Source: Pseudomonas abietaniphila (GTDB lineage Bacteria > Pseudomonadota > Gammaproteobacteria > Pseudomonadales > Pseudomonadaceae). Taken from it: a DNA stretch of 64,000 nucleotides. The translations under genes were made by a program, and so were the position numbers. This document shows positions 48,569 to 57,254 of the stretch, piece after piece; position 1 is the stretch's first letter; each line of letters begins with the position of its first letter. The notes beneath the pieces are model-generated. The model did not search any database and was not told the DNA's origin. It worked only from the letters and a program-made list of their open reading frames with translations. The DNA lies in assembly GCF_900100795.1 (NCBI RefSeq), contig NZ_FNCO01000003.1, positions 434,001 through 498,000 of the forward strand. Direction: 5' to 3'.

Positions 48569-48653
48569 GAGGGCAAGCTTAGCTCTCGAATGGAGAAAAA
48601 AAACAGGGTTCTTTGATAGGTGTGGGTACGGGGACCGCTCAGGACGCTTGAGC

Positions 48654-48743
48654 TGTGGGAGCGAATTCATTCGCGATGCAGCAGTAGAGACGACCATTTG
48701 CTATCGATGGTATTGGCCTCTCGCGAATGAATTCGCTTCCACA
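48654..48743. repeat. REP-type inverted repeat
   Basis: TGTGGGAGCGAATTCATTCG (left) and the near-inverse ending TGAATTCGCTTCCACA, one base different from the perfect copy at 40066. Confidence 0.9.
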
Positions 48744-48793
48744 GATCTCTCATGGGCCATTCGTACGTGGCCAAGGCGCCGTATTGACTTCGC

Positions 48794-49699
48794 CTACAGA
48801 TCCCGCTGCTTGCGAAACTGCCCAGGTGGCATGCCATGGGCGTGGCGGAAGCGGCGGGAGAAGTAAGCCTCATCGGCGAACCCGCACAGCCTCGCGACTT
48901 CACCCACGGGTTTGGAGCCATTGAGCAGCAGCGTGCGCGCCAGGTGCATGCGTCGTTCCAGTACCAGTTCACTGAAGGTTTTTCCGACCTCTTTGCGCAA
49001 CCAGTGCGTCAGGTAATTGGGCGAAAGAAACGCCGCCGATGCCGCTTTTTTCAGGCTCAAATCCGGGTCGCTGAGGTTCTTGCGCACGTATTCCGACATG
49101 CGCGCCAGTGCGTCGCGGCGGCTGCGTTCGGCCGCATTGTCGTCGGCCAGCAGTTTGATGGGGTCGGCATAGAGCGCGCACACCGTACCGATCAGTTGCA
49201 GCAAGCAGCCCTTCAGAATTTCCCGGGTGCCGAACTGACGGTTCTGGTCCAGAGCGCGCATGCGGTCGAGCAGGCGCTGAATTTCCGCGAAGTTTTCGAC
49301 ATCGAGGGTGAAGTCCAGGTGCTCCTGAAAGCGGAAAGGTGACAGTTCAGGCGCAAGGGCGATCGCGACGTCTTCCAGGTCCAGCGGATCGCACTGCAGC
49401 TGTGGGAGCAGGAAGGTCTGGGCGAAGTTGATCAGCAGGAAGTTGCCTTCCGGAGGGTGCGGAATCAAGTGCAACTTGTGCGGCAGGATGAACGCCAGCG
49501 TGTTGCGCGGGAAGGGACGAACGACGCCGCCGATGTGCTGCACGGTATCGCCGCCCAGGTTGATCTGGATCTGGAAATACTCGTGGCGATGGGGCGCGGT
49601 TTCCGGTTTGCCTTCGGTCTTGCCACGGATATAAAAATCCGGCCGCTCGCTGCGTTGCTGCATGCCGTACGTGGGGACGCGGTTGGCAGAGTCCATCAT
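48794..49699 (-). CDS. AraC-family regulator
   Basis: 301 aa. An N-terminal cupin (about 25-150: HRHEYFQIQINLGG, LAFILPHKLHLI) binds an effector. A C-terminal double HTH (about 205-300: LSLKKAASAAFLSPNYLTHWL, GEVARLCGFADEAYFSRRFR) binds DNA. GAGG lies a few bases before the MM start; the second Met is also possible. It is divergent from the MFS transporter. TTTGTCCAA-type sites upstream of that transporter and of the FAH gene are likely its targets, which would make it regulator of the 50.0-54.0 kb cluster. Confidence 0.92.
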   Translation of the reverse strand: MMDSANRVPTYGMQQRSERPDFYIRGKTEGKPETAPHRHEYFQIQINLGGDTVQHIGGVVRPFPRNTLAFILPHKLHLIPHPPEGNFLLINFAQTFLLPQLQCDPLDLEDVAIALAPELSPFRFQEHLDFTLDVENFAEIQRLLDRMRALDQNRQFGTREILKGCLLQLIGTVCALYADPIKLLADDNAAERSRRDALARMSEYVRKNLSDPDLSLKKAASAAFLSPNYLTHWLRKEVGKTFSELVLERRMHLARTLLLNGSKPVGEVARLCGFADEAYFSRRFRHAHGMPPGQFRKQRDL

Positions 49700-49780
49700 G
49701 GGGTCCTCGCTGTTCTGCTTTTTATTGTCAGTTGTCCTACGACTTCATTCAAAACCTTTCTGCTGCGCGCTGCTATTTTT

Positions 49781-49896
49781 TTTGTCCAAAAAAACCAGCG
49801 GTGGATCAAAAAAATAAGCCGCTCTAGATCAGGCCTTGCGTGAATTTTCGATCTCGTTTTGACGGCATCAGCTATCCCGAAATTTCTTGGACAAAT
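49781..49896. promoter_or_regulatory. TTTGTCCAA sites in the regulator-transporter gap
   Basis: TTTGTCCAA occurs at 49781-49789 on plus and as ATTTGTCCAA on minus (49896-49887). A related GATCAAAAA lies 20 bases from the first (49804). The 319-base gap between the AraC gene and the MFS gene holds no other gene. Confidence 0.6.
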
Positions 49897-50018
49897 CATT
49901 AGCCCACTGCGTTGAAATCCAAAAACGTTCTAAGCAGCGCCTTGTTTAAAACCGGTCGTACGATAACTTAGGGATGCGCTTCATCACTCGATTCCAATAA
50001 AAACAACGAGGAATTCTC

Positions 50019-51362
50019 ATGTCGAGCAATCCTGATATTCAGGCGATCGACGCCACTGTGGCCGCTCCCGCGGCAGCAGCGCCGGCCCGCCTGTCATCCC
50101 ATCGTCGCTGGTTCATGCTCTCGCTGTTGCTGATCGCCACGATCATCAACTACGTGGACCGGGTCAACATCTCCATCGCAGCGCCTTTCATGGCTAAGGA
50201 CCTTGGCCTGGATAAAGTCCAGATGGGCCTGATCTTCTCCGCCTTCGCCTGGACCTACGCCTTCGCACTGGTGCCGGCCGGTTTCATCGCCGACCGTTTC
50301 GGTTCCCGACTGACCTACGGCGCGTCGTTGATCTCCTGGTCTGCTGTCACGGTATGCCAAGGGATGGCAGGTGGCTTCGCCTCGCTGTTCGGGCTGCGTC
50401 TGGCCATCGGCGCCATGGAGGCGCCTGCATTCCCGGCCAACAGCCGCGCGGTCACCGTCTGGTTCCCGGCGCGTGAGCGTGGCATGGCCAGCAGCATCTA
50501 CGTCTGCGGTCAGTACCTGGGCACGGCGCTGTTCACGGGTTTGCTCCTGTGGCTGGCGACCACCTATGACTGGCGCCACGTGTTCTACAGCACGGGCATC
50601 GTCGGCATCCTGTTCGGTATCGCCTGGCTCTATCTCTACCGCGATCCGCTGAACTGCAAGAAGGTCAGCAAGCAAGAGCTCGATTACATCGAAGCGGGCG
50701 GCGGTCTGGTCAAAAGCAGTCAGGACAAAAACACATTCAAGTGGGCGCAAATTGCCGAGCTGCTCAAATATCGCCAAGTCTGGGCAATCTGCATCGGCAA
50801 GTTTGCGAGCACGTCGGCCCTGTATTTCTTCCTCACCTGGTTCCCGACTTACCTGATTGAAGAGCGTCACCTGACGATGGTCAAGGTCGGTATCTTCGCT
50901 GTGCTGCCGTTCATTGGCGCCACTGTCGGTGTACTGCTGGCAGGGTTCATTGCCGACTGGATGATTCGTCGCGGGGTGTCGCTGTCCTTCGCTCGCAAAC
51001 TGCCGTTGGTGGTGGGTTCAGCGCTGGGCATGTCGATCATGCTGGTCAATTTCACCGACTCCAACGAAGTCTGCATCGCGTTGCTGACCATCGCCTTCTT
51101 CGCACAAGGCATCGCGTCGTCTTCCTGGGCGGCAGTGTCTGAAGTCGCACCGAAAGAGCTGATCGGTCTGACAGGCGGCATCACCAGTCTGGCCGCAAAC
51201 ATCGGCGGCATCGTGACGCCCATCGTCATCGGCCAGATTCTTCACCTCACGGGCAATTTCGCCTGGGCCTTCTGGTTTATCGGCGGCATGGCTTGCATCG
51301 GAACGCTGTCCTACTCGCTGTTGCTGGGCCGTATTTATCGGATCGAACTCAAGGCGAAGTAA
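50019..51362 (+). CDS. MFS transporter, anion:cation symporter type (sugar-acid-like)
   Basis: 447 aa with about 12 membrane segments and a short Ala-rich N-terminus. The signature ATIINYVDRVNISIAAPFMAKDLGLD is the ACS-family form found in glucarate and galactonate carriers. RxxGxRxxxxYG-like ADRFGSRLTYG follows. It is preceded by GAGGA and lies in the AraC-regulated cluster. The substrate is probably a sugar acid or related carboxylate but is not readable from sequence. A terminator follows at 51405. Confidence 0.88.
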   Translation: MSSNPDIQAIDATVAAPAAAAPARLSSHRRWFMLSLLLIATIINYVDRVNISIAAPFMAKDLGLDKVQMGLIFSAFAWTYAFALVPAGFIADRFGSRLTYGASLISWSAVTVCQGMAGGFASLFGLRLAIGAMEAPAFPANSRAVTVWFPARERGMASSIYVCGQYLGTALFTGLLLWLATTYDWRHVFYSTGIVGILFGIAWLYLYRDPLNCKKVSKQELDYIEAGGGLVKSSQDKNTFKWAQIAELLKYRQVWAICIGKFASTSALYFFLTWFPTYLIEERHLTMVKVGIFAVLPFIGATVGVLLAGFIADWMIRRGVSLSFARKLPLVVGSALGMSIMLVNFTDSNEVCIALLTIAFFAQGIASSSWAAVSEVAPKELIGLTGGITSLAANIGGIVTPIVIGQILHLTGNFAWAFWFIGGMACIGTLSYSLLLGRIYRIELKAK

Positions 51363-51404
51363 ACCTCAAGCATGTGTGTGTGACTTTCTGCCGTACTGGG
51401 CAAG

Positions 51405-51429
51405 GGCGTACGTGAGTACGCCTTTTTTA
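51405..51429 (+). terminator. Terminator of the MFS gene
   Basis: GGCGTAC (51406-51412) and GTACGCC (51417-51423) flank a 4-base loop, followed by TTTTTT. Confidence 0.9.
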
Positions 51430-51444
51430 TGCCTGAATGATTGA

Positions 51445-51480
51445 GTTTTTTAGTCCAGCGCGAACACGTTTTTGTCCAAC
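51445..51480 (+). promoter_or_regulatory. Direct repeat TTTTTxGTCCA, probable AraC-type operator
   Basis: AGTCCA (51452-51457) and TGTCCA (51473-51478), each preceded by a T run, lie 21 bases apart, two helical turns, the spacing used by AraC-family dimers. It is upstream of the FAH-SDR-dehydrogenase genes. Confidence 0.65.
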
Positions 51481-51540
51481 TTTGGGGTGTTTTGATCCCG
51501 TAGTCTCTGGATGAAAGGCCTCGGGCCATGAGGAAATGCC

Positions 51541-52236
51541 ATGAGCAACTTTGTATTCGAACCCACGCGTATTGCCAGTCTACCGGTCAGCGGCAGTGAT
51601 GCGCGTTTCCCCGTCGCTCGCGTGTTTTGCCTGGGGCGAAACTACCACTGGGGCGATGCGCAGAATGCCGTGCGTGAAGTGCCCGCCTATTTCATGAAGC
51701 CCGCCACCTCGGTGATCGACGCCATGGGCGAACTGGCATTTCCAACGCAGACCCAACAGTTCTGCCACGAAATCGAACTGGTCGTGGCCATTGGCAAAGA
51801 CGGTTTTGAGATCAGCGAAGAGCAGGCACTTGACCACGTCTGGGGTTACGCCGCGGGCCTGGACCTGACGCGCCGCGATCTGCAAATGGCCGCGAAGGCC
51901 GTCGGCAATCCATGGGAGCCGGCCAAGGCATTCGACGGTTCTGCGCCCATCACCCCGATCTTGCCTGCGAGCCGCGACGGCCATCCGAGGCAGGGCGCGA
52001 TCTGGCTCAGCGTCAACGGTGTCGAGCGCCAGCGCTCTGACCTCGAAAGCCAGATCTGGTCGGTCAGCGAAATCGTCAGCCAGCTTTCTCATTCGGTCAG
52101 CCTGCGCGCGGGTGACCTGATCATGACCGGCACACCGCCAGGCGTCGCATCGCTGGAAGCGGGTGACGTGATCAACGGCGGCATCAGCGGGATCGGCGAA
52201 TTTGAAGTACGAATCGGCAGCCGTCCTGCTGACTGA
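51541..52236 (+). CDS. Fumarylacetoacetate hydrolase family protein (fumarylpyruvate-hydrolase-like)
   Basis: 231 aa. It has the FAH family pattern: VFCLGRNYHWGDAQN, FMKPATSVID, HEIELVVAIGKDG, GLDLTRRDLQMAAK and the ending LSHSVSLRAGDLIMTGTPPGV. The metal site is E-x-E in HEIELV. Members hydrolyse C-C bonds of 1,3-diketo acids; this one resembles fumarylpyruvate hydrolase (NagK) and 2,4-diketo-3-deoxy acid hydrolases. AGGAAA precedes the ATG. It starts a three-gene run with the SDR and D-hydroxyacid dehydrogenase. Confidence 0.85.
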   Translation: MSNFVFEPTRIASLPVSGSDARFPVARVFCLGRNYHWGDAQNAVREVPAYFMKPATSVIDAMGELAFPTQTQQFCHEIELVVAIGKDGFEISEEQALDHVWGYAAGLDLTRRDLQMAAKAVGNPWEPAKAFDGSAPITPILPASRDGHPRQGAIWLSVNGVERQRSDLESQIWSVSEIVSQLSHSVSLRAGDLIMTGTPPGVASLEAGDVINGGISGIGEFEVRIGSRPAD

Positions 52237-52252
52237 CCCCTTTTGAACACAC

Positions 52253-52282
52253 AGCACTCAGACGAGCAGCACTCAGACGAGC
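52253..52282 (+). repeat. Perfect 15-bp tandem repeat in the FAH-SDR gap
   Basis: AGCACTCAGACGAGC is present twice in immediate succession (52253-52267, 52268-52282), just before the AGGAGA ribosome site of the SDR gene. Confidence 0.9.
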
Positions 52283-52297
52283 ATCAGGAGAACAACA

Positions 52298-53062
52298 ATG
52301 ACTGAACAATCCCTTCCGAAAATTGCCTTGGTGACGGGCGCAGGCAGCGGGATCGGCCGCGCCGTGGCGCTGGGTCTGCTGGAAGACGGTTACAAAGTGG
52401 TGGTGACTGGACGTCGCATCGAGCCACTGGAAGAGCTGGTTGCCTTGGCGCGGGAACAAGGCGGCGAAGCGCTGGCGGTGTCCACCGACGTGCGCGATCC
52501 GGCCAGCGTCGACGCGCTGTTCGCGACCATCGAAGAGGTCTACGGCCGACTCGACGTGGTGTTCAACAACGCGGGCGTCAACGCCCCTGCCGTGCCGATG
52601 GATGAGCTGCCGGTGGGGAAGTGGCTGAGCGTGATCGACACCAACGTCACCGGCGTTTTCCTGTGCAGCCGTGGCGCCTTCGGCCTGATGCGCAAACAGT
52701 CGCCGCAGGGTGGCCGGATCATCAACAACGGTTCGATCTCCGCGCACGTTCCGCGTCCGTTCACCGGCCCTTACACCGCCAGTAAACACGCCGTCCTGGG
52801 GCTGACCAAAAGCCTGGCGCTGGACGGTCGCGAGTTCAACATCGCCTGCAGCCAGATCGATATCGGCAACGCGTTGACCGAGTTGTCGGTACGCATGACC
52901 AAAGGCGTGCGTCAGGCCAATGGCTCGATTGCGGTCGAGCCGATGATCGACGTCAAACACATCGCCGACGCGGTGCGTTACATCTCCGCGCTGCCGCTGT
53001 CGGCCAACGTGCTGAACATGACCGTCATGGCCACCAACATGCCGTTCGTGGGCCGTGGTTGA
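52298..53062 (+). CDS. Short-chain dehydrogenase/reductase
   Basis: 254 aa classical SDR. The cofactor motif TGAGSGIG (about residues 14-21), NNAG (about 90), catalytic Ser in [10 protein letters not shown] and YTASK (catalytic Tyr and Lys, about 157-161) are all intact. It uses NAD(P) to oxidise or reduce a hydroxy/keto group. By analogy with non-phosphorylating sugar-acid pathways, oxidation at C4 of a 2-keto-3-deoxy acid followed by FAH hydrolysis is plausible but inferred. AGGAG lies 8 bases before the start. Confidence 0.93.
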   Translation: MTEQSLPKIALVTGAGSGIGRAVALGLLEDGYKVVVTGRRIEPLEELVALAREQGGEALAVSTDVRDPASVDALFATIEEVYGRLDVVFNNAGVNAPAVPMDELPVGKWLSVIDTNVTGVFLCSRGAFGLMRKQSPQGGRIINNGSISAHVPRPFTGPYTASKHAVLGLTKSLALDGREFNIACSQIDIGNALTELSVRMTKGVRQANGSIAVEPMIDVKHIADAVRYISALPLSANVLNMTVMATNMPFVGRG

Positions 53063-53079
53063 ACCCGTCTGAATCCGAT

Positions 53080-54048
53080 ATGAGCGAGACTTCGATGAAA
53101 CCTGAAATCCTCCAGCTAAGCCCGATTCTGATTCCGGACGTCAACGCGAAGCTGAACGCGCTGTACACCGTACGCCCTTATTTTCAGCAGACCGACAAGG
53201 CGGCGTATTTGCGTGAACATGGCCCCAACATCCGTGGCGTGGTCACCGGCGGCCATACCGGCATCAAGCGCGAGGTGCTGGAGCAGTTGCCGAAGGTGGA
53301 AGTGATCGCGGTCAATGGCGTCGGCACTGACGCGGTGGACCTGGGCTATGCCCGTGATCGCGGCATTCGTGTCACCGCCACCATCGGCGCACTCACCGAA
53401 GACGTGGCCGACCTTGCGATCGGCCTGCTCATCTCCGCGTGCCGAGGGCTCGGAACGGGAGATCGTTATGTGCGTTCCGGCGAATGGGCCAGGACTGCAA
53501 CGCCGTTGGTGCCACTGCCGCTGGCGCGCCAGTTCAGCGGCATGCGCATCGGCATTGTCGGGCTCGGGCGGGTAGGGCGTGCGGTTGCCACGCGTGCGGC
53601 GGCGTTTGGCTGCCCCATCAGCTACACCGACCTCAACACCATGAGCGATGTGCCGTACACCTTCGTCAGTGACCTGGTGGAGTTGGCGCGTCAAAGCGAC
53701 GCCTTGATCGTGGCGGCCGCCGCCGACAACGCCAAGGGCATCATCAACGCCAAGGTGCTGCAAGCCTTGGGCGCGGAGGGCTACCTGATCAACGTGGCGC
53801 GGGGCAGTCTGGTGAACGAACCGGACCTGATCGCAGCGCTGGAATCCGGATCGATTGCCGGTGCCGGGCTGGATGTGTTCGTCGAAGAGCCGAACGTGCC
53901 GGACGTGTTGTTCGGCCTTGAAACCGTGGTGCTGCAGCCTCACCGTGCCAGCGCGACCGTGCAGACGCGCACGCGCATGGGCGAAATGGTGCTGGCGAGC
54001 CTCGCGGCGGTGCTTGCGGGCCAAGAGCCGGTGGGCGCCGTCGCTTGA
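53080..54048 (+). CDS. D-isomer-specific 2-hydroxyacid dehydrogenase
   Basis: 322 aa from ATG 53080. A TTG at 53059 overlaps the SDR stop, and an ATG at 53095 is another candidate. The Rossmann motif GIVGLGRVGRAV (about 155-166) is present. The catalytic trio is visible: Arg in NVARGSLVNE, Glu in FVEEPNVPDV and His in LQPHRASAT. It reduces 2-keto acids such as glyoxylate, hydroxypyruvate or 2-ketogluconate; the exact substrate is unknown. It ends the AraC-controlled enzyme cluster. Confidence 0.9.
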   Translation: MSETSMKPEILQLSPILIPDVNAKLNALYTVRPYFQQTDKAAYLREHGPNIRGVVTGGHTGIKREVLEQLPKVEVIAVNGVGTDAVDLGYARDRGIRVTATIGALTEDVADLAIGLLISACRGLGTGDRYVRSGEWARTATPLVPLPLARQFSGMRIGIVGLGRVGRAVATRAAAFGCPISYTDLNTMSDVPYTFVSDLVELARQSDALIVAAAADNAKGIINAKVLQALGAEGYLINVARGSLVNEPDLIAALESGSIAGAGLDVFVEEPNVPDVLFGLETVVLQPHRASATVQTRTRMGEMVLASLAAVLAGQEPVGAVA

Positions 54049-54170
54049 AGGGTCGGTTGAGAGGGGGTTGATCGTGTCGGCTGCGCAGGGCTTCAACGGT
54101 TTGCGTAGCCGGATAATCAGCTAGAATCCGCGACACGGTTTTTCCCTATCTTTGTCGCGGGAGCGCTCGC

Positions 54171-54632
54171 TTGAAACTCTGGACCCTGCTGTTCATCGCT
54201 TTGCTTCCTTTCGCCGCCAATGCGGTGGAAGTCGGCGACACACTTGCCCCCTGGACCTTGCTCGACCAGTACGACCAGCCCTACACGTTCGGCAACGATG
54301 CGCAGATTCTGTTGGTCGCGCGCAGCATGGACGCGGCGAAAATCGTCAACGGTGCATTGCAGGACACGCCCAAGACGTTTCTTGAGTCGCGCCATGCGGT
54401 GTTCGTCGCCGACATCCAGAAGATGCCGGCCATTATCGCGAAAATGTTTGCCGTCCCTGCGATGCGCGCCTATTCCTATCGCGTGATGCTGGATCGCGAG
54501 TCACGCGTCGTGCCGCGCTATTCCGGCGATGTGGATAAGGTGCTCATGCTCAAGCTGCACAACGGCAAGGTCGTCAGCCAGGCGCAGTTCGACAGTTCAG
54601 AATCCCTGCGTGGCGCTCTCACACAGCCCTGA
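54171..54632 (+). CDS. Small secreted protein of YtfJ/thioredoxin-like fold, TTG start
   Basis: 153 aa with TTG start at 54171 behind GGGAG (54160-54164). A signal peptide MKLWTLLFIALLPFAANA is followed by VGDTLAPWTLLDQYDQPYTF, which resembles the start of AhpC/TSA-like folds. No catalytic Cys pair is present, so a redox role is doubtful. In databases similar proteins often carry a misleading FAD/FMN dehydrogenase name. Function unknown; it likely works in the periplasm. It is convergent with the LysR gene 6 bases away. Confidence 0.75.
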   Translation: MKLWTLLFIALLPFAANAVEVGDTLAPWTLLDQYDQPYTFGNDAQILLVARSMDAAKIVNGALQDTPKTFLESRHAVFVADIQKMPAIIAKMFAVPAMRAYSYRVMLDRESRVVPRYSGDVDKVLMLKLHNGKVVSQAQFDSSESLRGALTQP

Positions 54633-54638
54633 GTCGCC

Positions 54639-55538
54639 TCAAAAGCCAGCGGTGCCCAGCGCCAGTTCCGCCACCAGAAAATCAATGAACGCCCGCGTTT
54701 TCATCGGCACCCGGCGTGCCGATGGATACACCGCATTCACCGAAATCGCGGGCGCCTCCCATTCGCACAGCACTGGTTTCAATCGCCCGTCGGCCACGGC
54801 CCGTTCGACGATGAAGTTCGGCAGCAACGCGATGCCCATTCCCGAGACAGCCGCTTGCGCCAGGATGTCCCCGTTGTTCGCGTGCAACGGCCCGCTCACG
54901 GTCACACGCTGGGTTTCCTTGCCGTTGCACAATTGCAGGCTGATGCCGCTCTGCAGATAGCCGTAACTCAGGAATTTGTGGTTGCTCAGGTCCTTTGGCG
55001 ACTGCGGTACGCCCTCTTTGGCGAGATACGCCGGGGAGGCGACCATGACCCGTGGCGCTGGCGCCAACGCGCGCGCGACCATTGATGAGTCCGGCAGGCT
55101 GGCGATCCGGATCGTCACGTCAAACCCGCCCTTCACCGGGTCCACCTGCTGGTCACTCAACACCACTTGCAGTTCGACGTTGGGGTGACGCTCGTTGAAC
55201 AGCGGGATCAGCGGGCCCAGGCGGCTAAGCCCGAAAGACATTGGCGCGTTGACACGTAACACGCCCCGAATCTCACCCATCCCGGTACGCGCTCGCTGTT
55301 CGGCCTCGTCCAGAGAGGCGATGACATCACGACAGGCGTCGTAGTACTCGGCGCCTGCTTCTGTCAGGTGCAGGCTGCGCGTCGTCCGTTGGAGAAGCTG
55401 TACGCCAATGGCTTCCTCCAGTGCCTGAATCTGTTTGCTGACTTTCGAGCGTGGTACGTCCAGCGCACGGGCGGCCGCGGCAAAGCCATTGGCGCCGACG
55501 GTGGCGACAAAAGCACGCATGCATTCGATACGGTCCAT
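54639..55538 (-). CDS. LysR-family regulator divergent from the ycaC-type gene
   Basis: 299 aa from ATG 55538 (MDRIECMRAFVATVGANGF). HTH (about residues 17-60: AAAARALDVPRSKVSKQIQALEE) and the LysR effector domain follow. The sequence looks like the DUF-free CrgA/DsdC-like branch that often regulates neighbouring oxidoreductase or hydrolase genes. It is divergent from the ycaC-type hydrolase (168-base gap), which is the likely target. Confidence 0.92.
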   Translation of the reverse strand: MDRIECMRAFVATVGANGFAAAARALDVPRSKVSKQIQALEEAIGVQLLQRTTRSLHLTEAGAEYYDACRDVIASLDEAEQRARTGMGEIRGVLRVNAPMSFGLSRLGPLIPLFNERHPNVELQVVLSDQQVDPVKGGFDVTIRIASLPDSSMVARALAPAPRVMVASPAYLAKEGVPQSPKDLSNHKFLSYGYLQSGISLQLCNGKETQRVTVSGPLHANNGDILAQAAVSGMGIALLPNFIVERAVADGRLKPVLCEWEAPAISVNAVYPSARRVPMKTRAFIDFLVAELALGTAGF

Positions 55539-55705
55539 TAACGTCCCTAATATGGAAACAATGAGTCTCAATTCTATGGGATTGTTCCAAGGTCGACCAG
55601 TCCGTACATTTACTCCCAAGCCAGCAAGCAAACAGCTCAACGGGCAGACCCACGAGCCAGAGCGGCTAACCCCTACTGACTTTTCGACATCTAAAGGAAC
55701 ATGCC

Positions 55706-56350
55706 ATGTCTATCCGCGAACTGCTGAACCCAACCAACTCTGCTCTGATCCTGATCGACCATCAGCCGCAAATGGCCTTCGGCGTGCAGTCGATCGATCG
55801 TCAAACACTGAAGAACAACACGGTCGGCCTGGCCAAAGCCGCCAAGATCTTCAACGTACCGACGATCTTCACCTCGGTTGAAACCAAGAGCTTCAGCGGC
55901 TACATCTGGCCTGAACTGCTGGCGGTACACCCGGAGCAACAGCCCATCGAACGCACCTCGATGAACTCCTGGGAAGACAAGAAGTTGGTAGAGGCGGTCA
56001 AGGCGACCGGCCGCAAGAAACTGATCATCGCAGCACTGTGGACCGAGGTCTGCCTGAACTTCCCGACGCTGGACGCCCTGGCTGAAGGCTACGAGGTGTA
56101 CATCGTCACCGACGCCTCGGGTGGCACGACCAAAGAAGCACACGACATGTCGGTGCAGCGCATGATTCAGGCGGGCGCGGTCCCCGTGACCTGGCAACAA
56201 GTCCTGCTCGAGTTCCAGCGCGACTGGGCACACAAGGAAACCTACGAAGCGGTCATGCAACTGGTCCTGGAGCACAGCGGCGCTTACGGCATGGGTGTCG
56301 ACTACGCCTACACCATGGTTCACGGCGCACCGCAGCGTAAGCTCGACTGA
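55706..56350 (+). CDS. ycaC: Isochorismatase-family hydrolase, YcaC type
   Basis: 214 aa cysteine hydrolase. The catalytic Asp is in LILIDHQPQ (about residue 18), Lys near TGRKKLIIAAL and Cys in LWTEVCLNFP (about 118). Its size and ending match YcaC, a hydrolase of unknown substrate with an octameric/toroidal fold. Start MSIRELLNPTNS follows AGGAAC. A terminator follows at 56376. Confidence 0.88.
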   Translation: MSIRELLNPTNSALILIDHQPQMAFGVQSIDRQTLKNNTVGLAKAAKIFNVPTIFTSVETKSFSGYIWPELLAVHPEQQPIERTSMNSWEDKKLVEAVKATGRKKLIIAALWTEVCLNFPTLDALAEGYEVYIVTDASGGTTKEAHDMSVQRMIQAGAVPVTWQQVLLEFQRDWAHKETYEAVMQLVLEHSGAYGMGVDYAYTMVHGAPQRKLD

Positions 56351-56375
56351 TCTGCAAAAAAGTTGATCACTGAAG

Positions 56376-56416
56376 CACCCGATCGGGCGAATAAATACGC
56401 TCCATCGGGTGTTTTT
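56376..56416 (+). terminator. Terminator of ycaC-type gene
   Basis: CACCCGAT (56376-56383) pairs with ATCGGGTG (56404-56411) across a 20-base loop, followed by TTTTT. Confidence 0.8.
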
Positions 56417-56486
56417 GGTTTGGACACGCAGACTGTTTTAGCAGGAGTAGACTGCTTCTTATCCGAACCCAGAAGAGCCCTTCATC

Positions 56487-57173
56487 ATGATCGGAACCCA
56501 AGTGCTCACCTCGCAAACCATGATCCTCGCCTGGTTCTTTTATGTGCCCCTGCTGCTGTGGGCGGTGTGGCGCTGTCCTTGGGTTGAACTATTCAGCGAT
56601 ACGCGACGCCAGCACCTGCTGTTCGGCACGGTGTTCGCGTTGTTTCTGCTGTGGTTGATGCGCCGGGACTTCGACACCGGCGTTTCGTACCACCTCCTGG
56701 GCATGACCGCCGTCACCTTGTTGCTGGGCTGGCCGTTGGCGATCGTCGGCGGGTTGATTGCTCAGCTTGGGCTGTTGGCGATGGGGCGTCAGGACTTGGC
56801 GTCGCTTGGGGTCAACGGTCTGTTGTTGGTCGTGATGCCGGTGTTGATCACCGAAGGCTGCTCGCTGATTGTCGAGCGAGCCCAACCAAAAAATCCGTTT
56901 ACCTACATCTTCTGCTCAGGATTCTTTGCCGCGGCACTGGTCGCGCTGGCGTGCGTATTGGTCGCCATGGGGGTGCTGTGGTTCGACGGGCTGTTTGCGA
57001 TGCCGGAATGGCTGGGAGATTTCATCGGCTATCTCTGGCTGATCATCTTCCCCGAGGCCTTTATCAACGGGATGATCGTCACCGCCCTGGTGGTGTTCTG
57101 CCCCGAGTGGCTGGAAACGTTCAACCGCACGCGTTACCTGTCCGAGCCGTGGAGCGATGATGGGGATACTTAA
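56487..57173 (+). CDS. CbiM-like energy-coupling-factor permease or related membrane protein
   Basis: 228 aa with six to seven hydrophobic segments and little else. The pattern GVSYHLLGMTAVTLLLGWPLAIVGG followed by GVNGLLLVVMPVLITEG matches the PF01891-like family usually annotated as ECF transporter permease (CbiM/cobalt type), which are membrane components for vitamin or metal uptake. No ATPase or T component lies beside it, so the substrate and mechanism are open. AGAAGAG precedes the ATG. Confidence 0.68.
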   Translation: MIGTQVLTSQTMILAWFFYVPLLLWAVWRCPWVELFSDTRRQHLLFGTVFALFLLWLMRRDFDTGVSYHLLGMTAVTLLLGWPLAIVGGLIAQLGLLAMGRQDLASLGVNGLLLVVMPVLITEGCSLIVERAQPKNPFTYIFCSGFFAAALVALACVLVAMGVLWFDGLFAMPEWLGDFIGYLWLIIFPEAFINGMIVTALVVFCPEWLETFNRTRYLSEPWSDDGDT

Positions 57174-57254
57174 AGTTCTTTGGACGCAAGCCGGCTTGCT
57201 GCGAGCTGCAATCGGGCGAATGCGATATGTCAGATACTGACGCCACGCATTACC

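Noticed and set aside
53059..53079. TTG start for the 2-hydroxyacid dehydrogenase overlapping the SDR stop
   Set aside because: A plausible ATG lies seven codons on, and no ribosome site supports the TTG.
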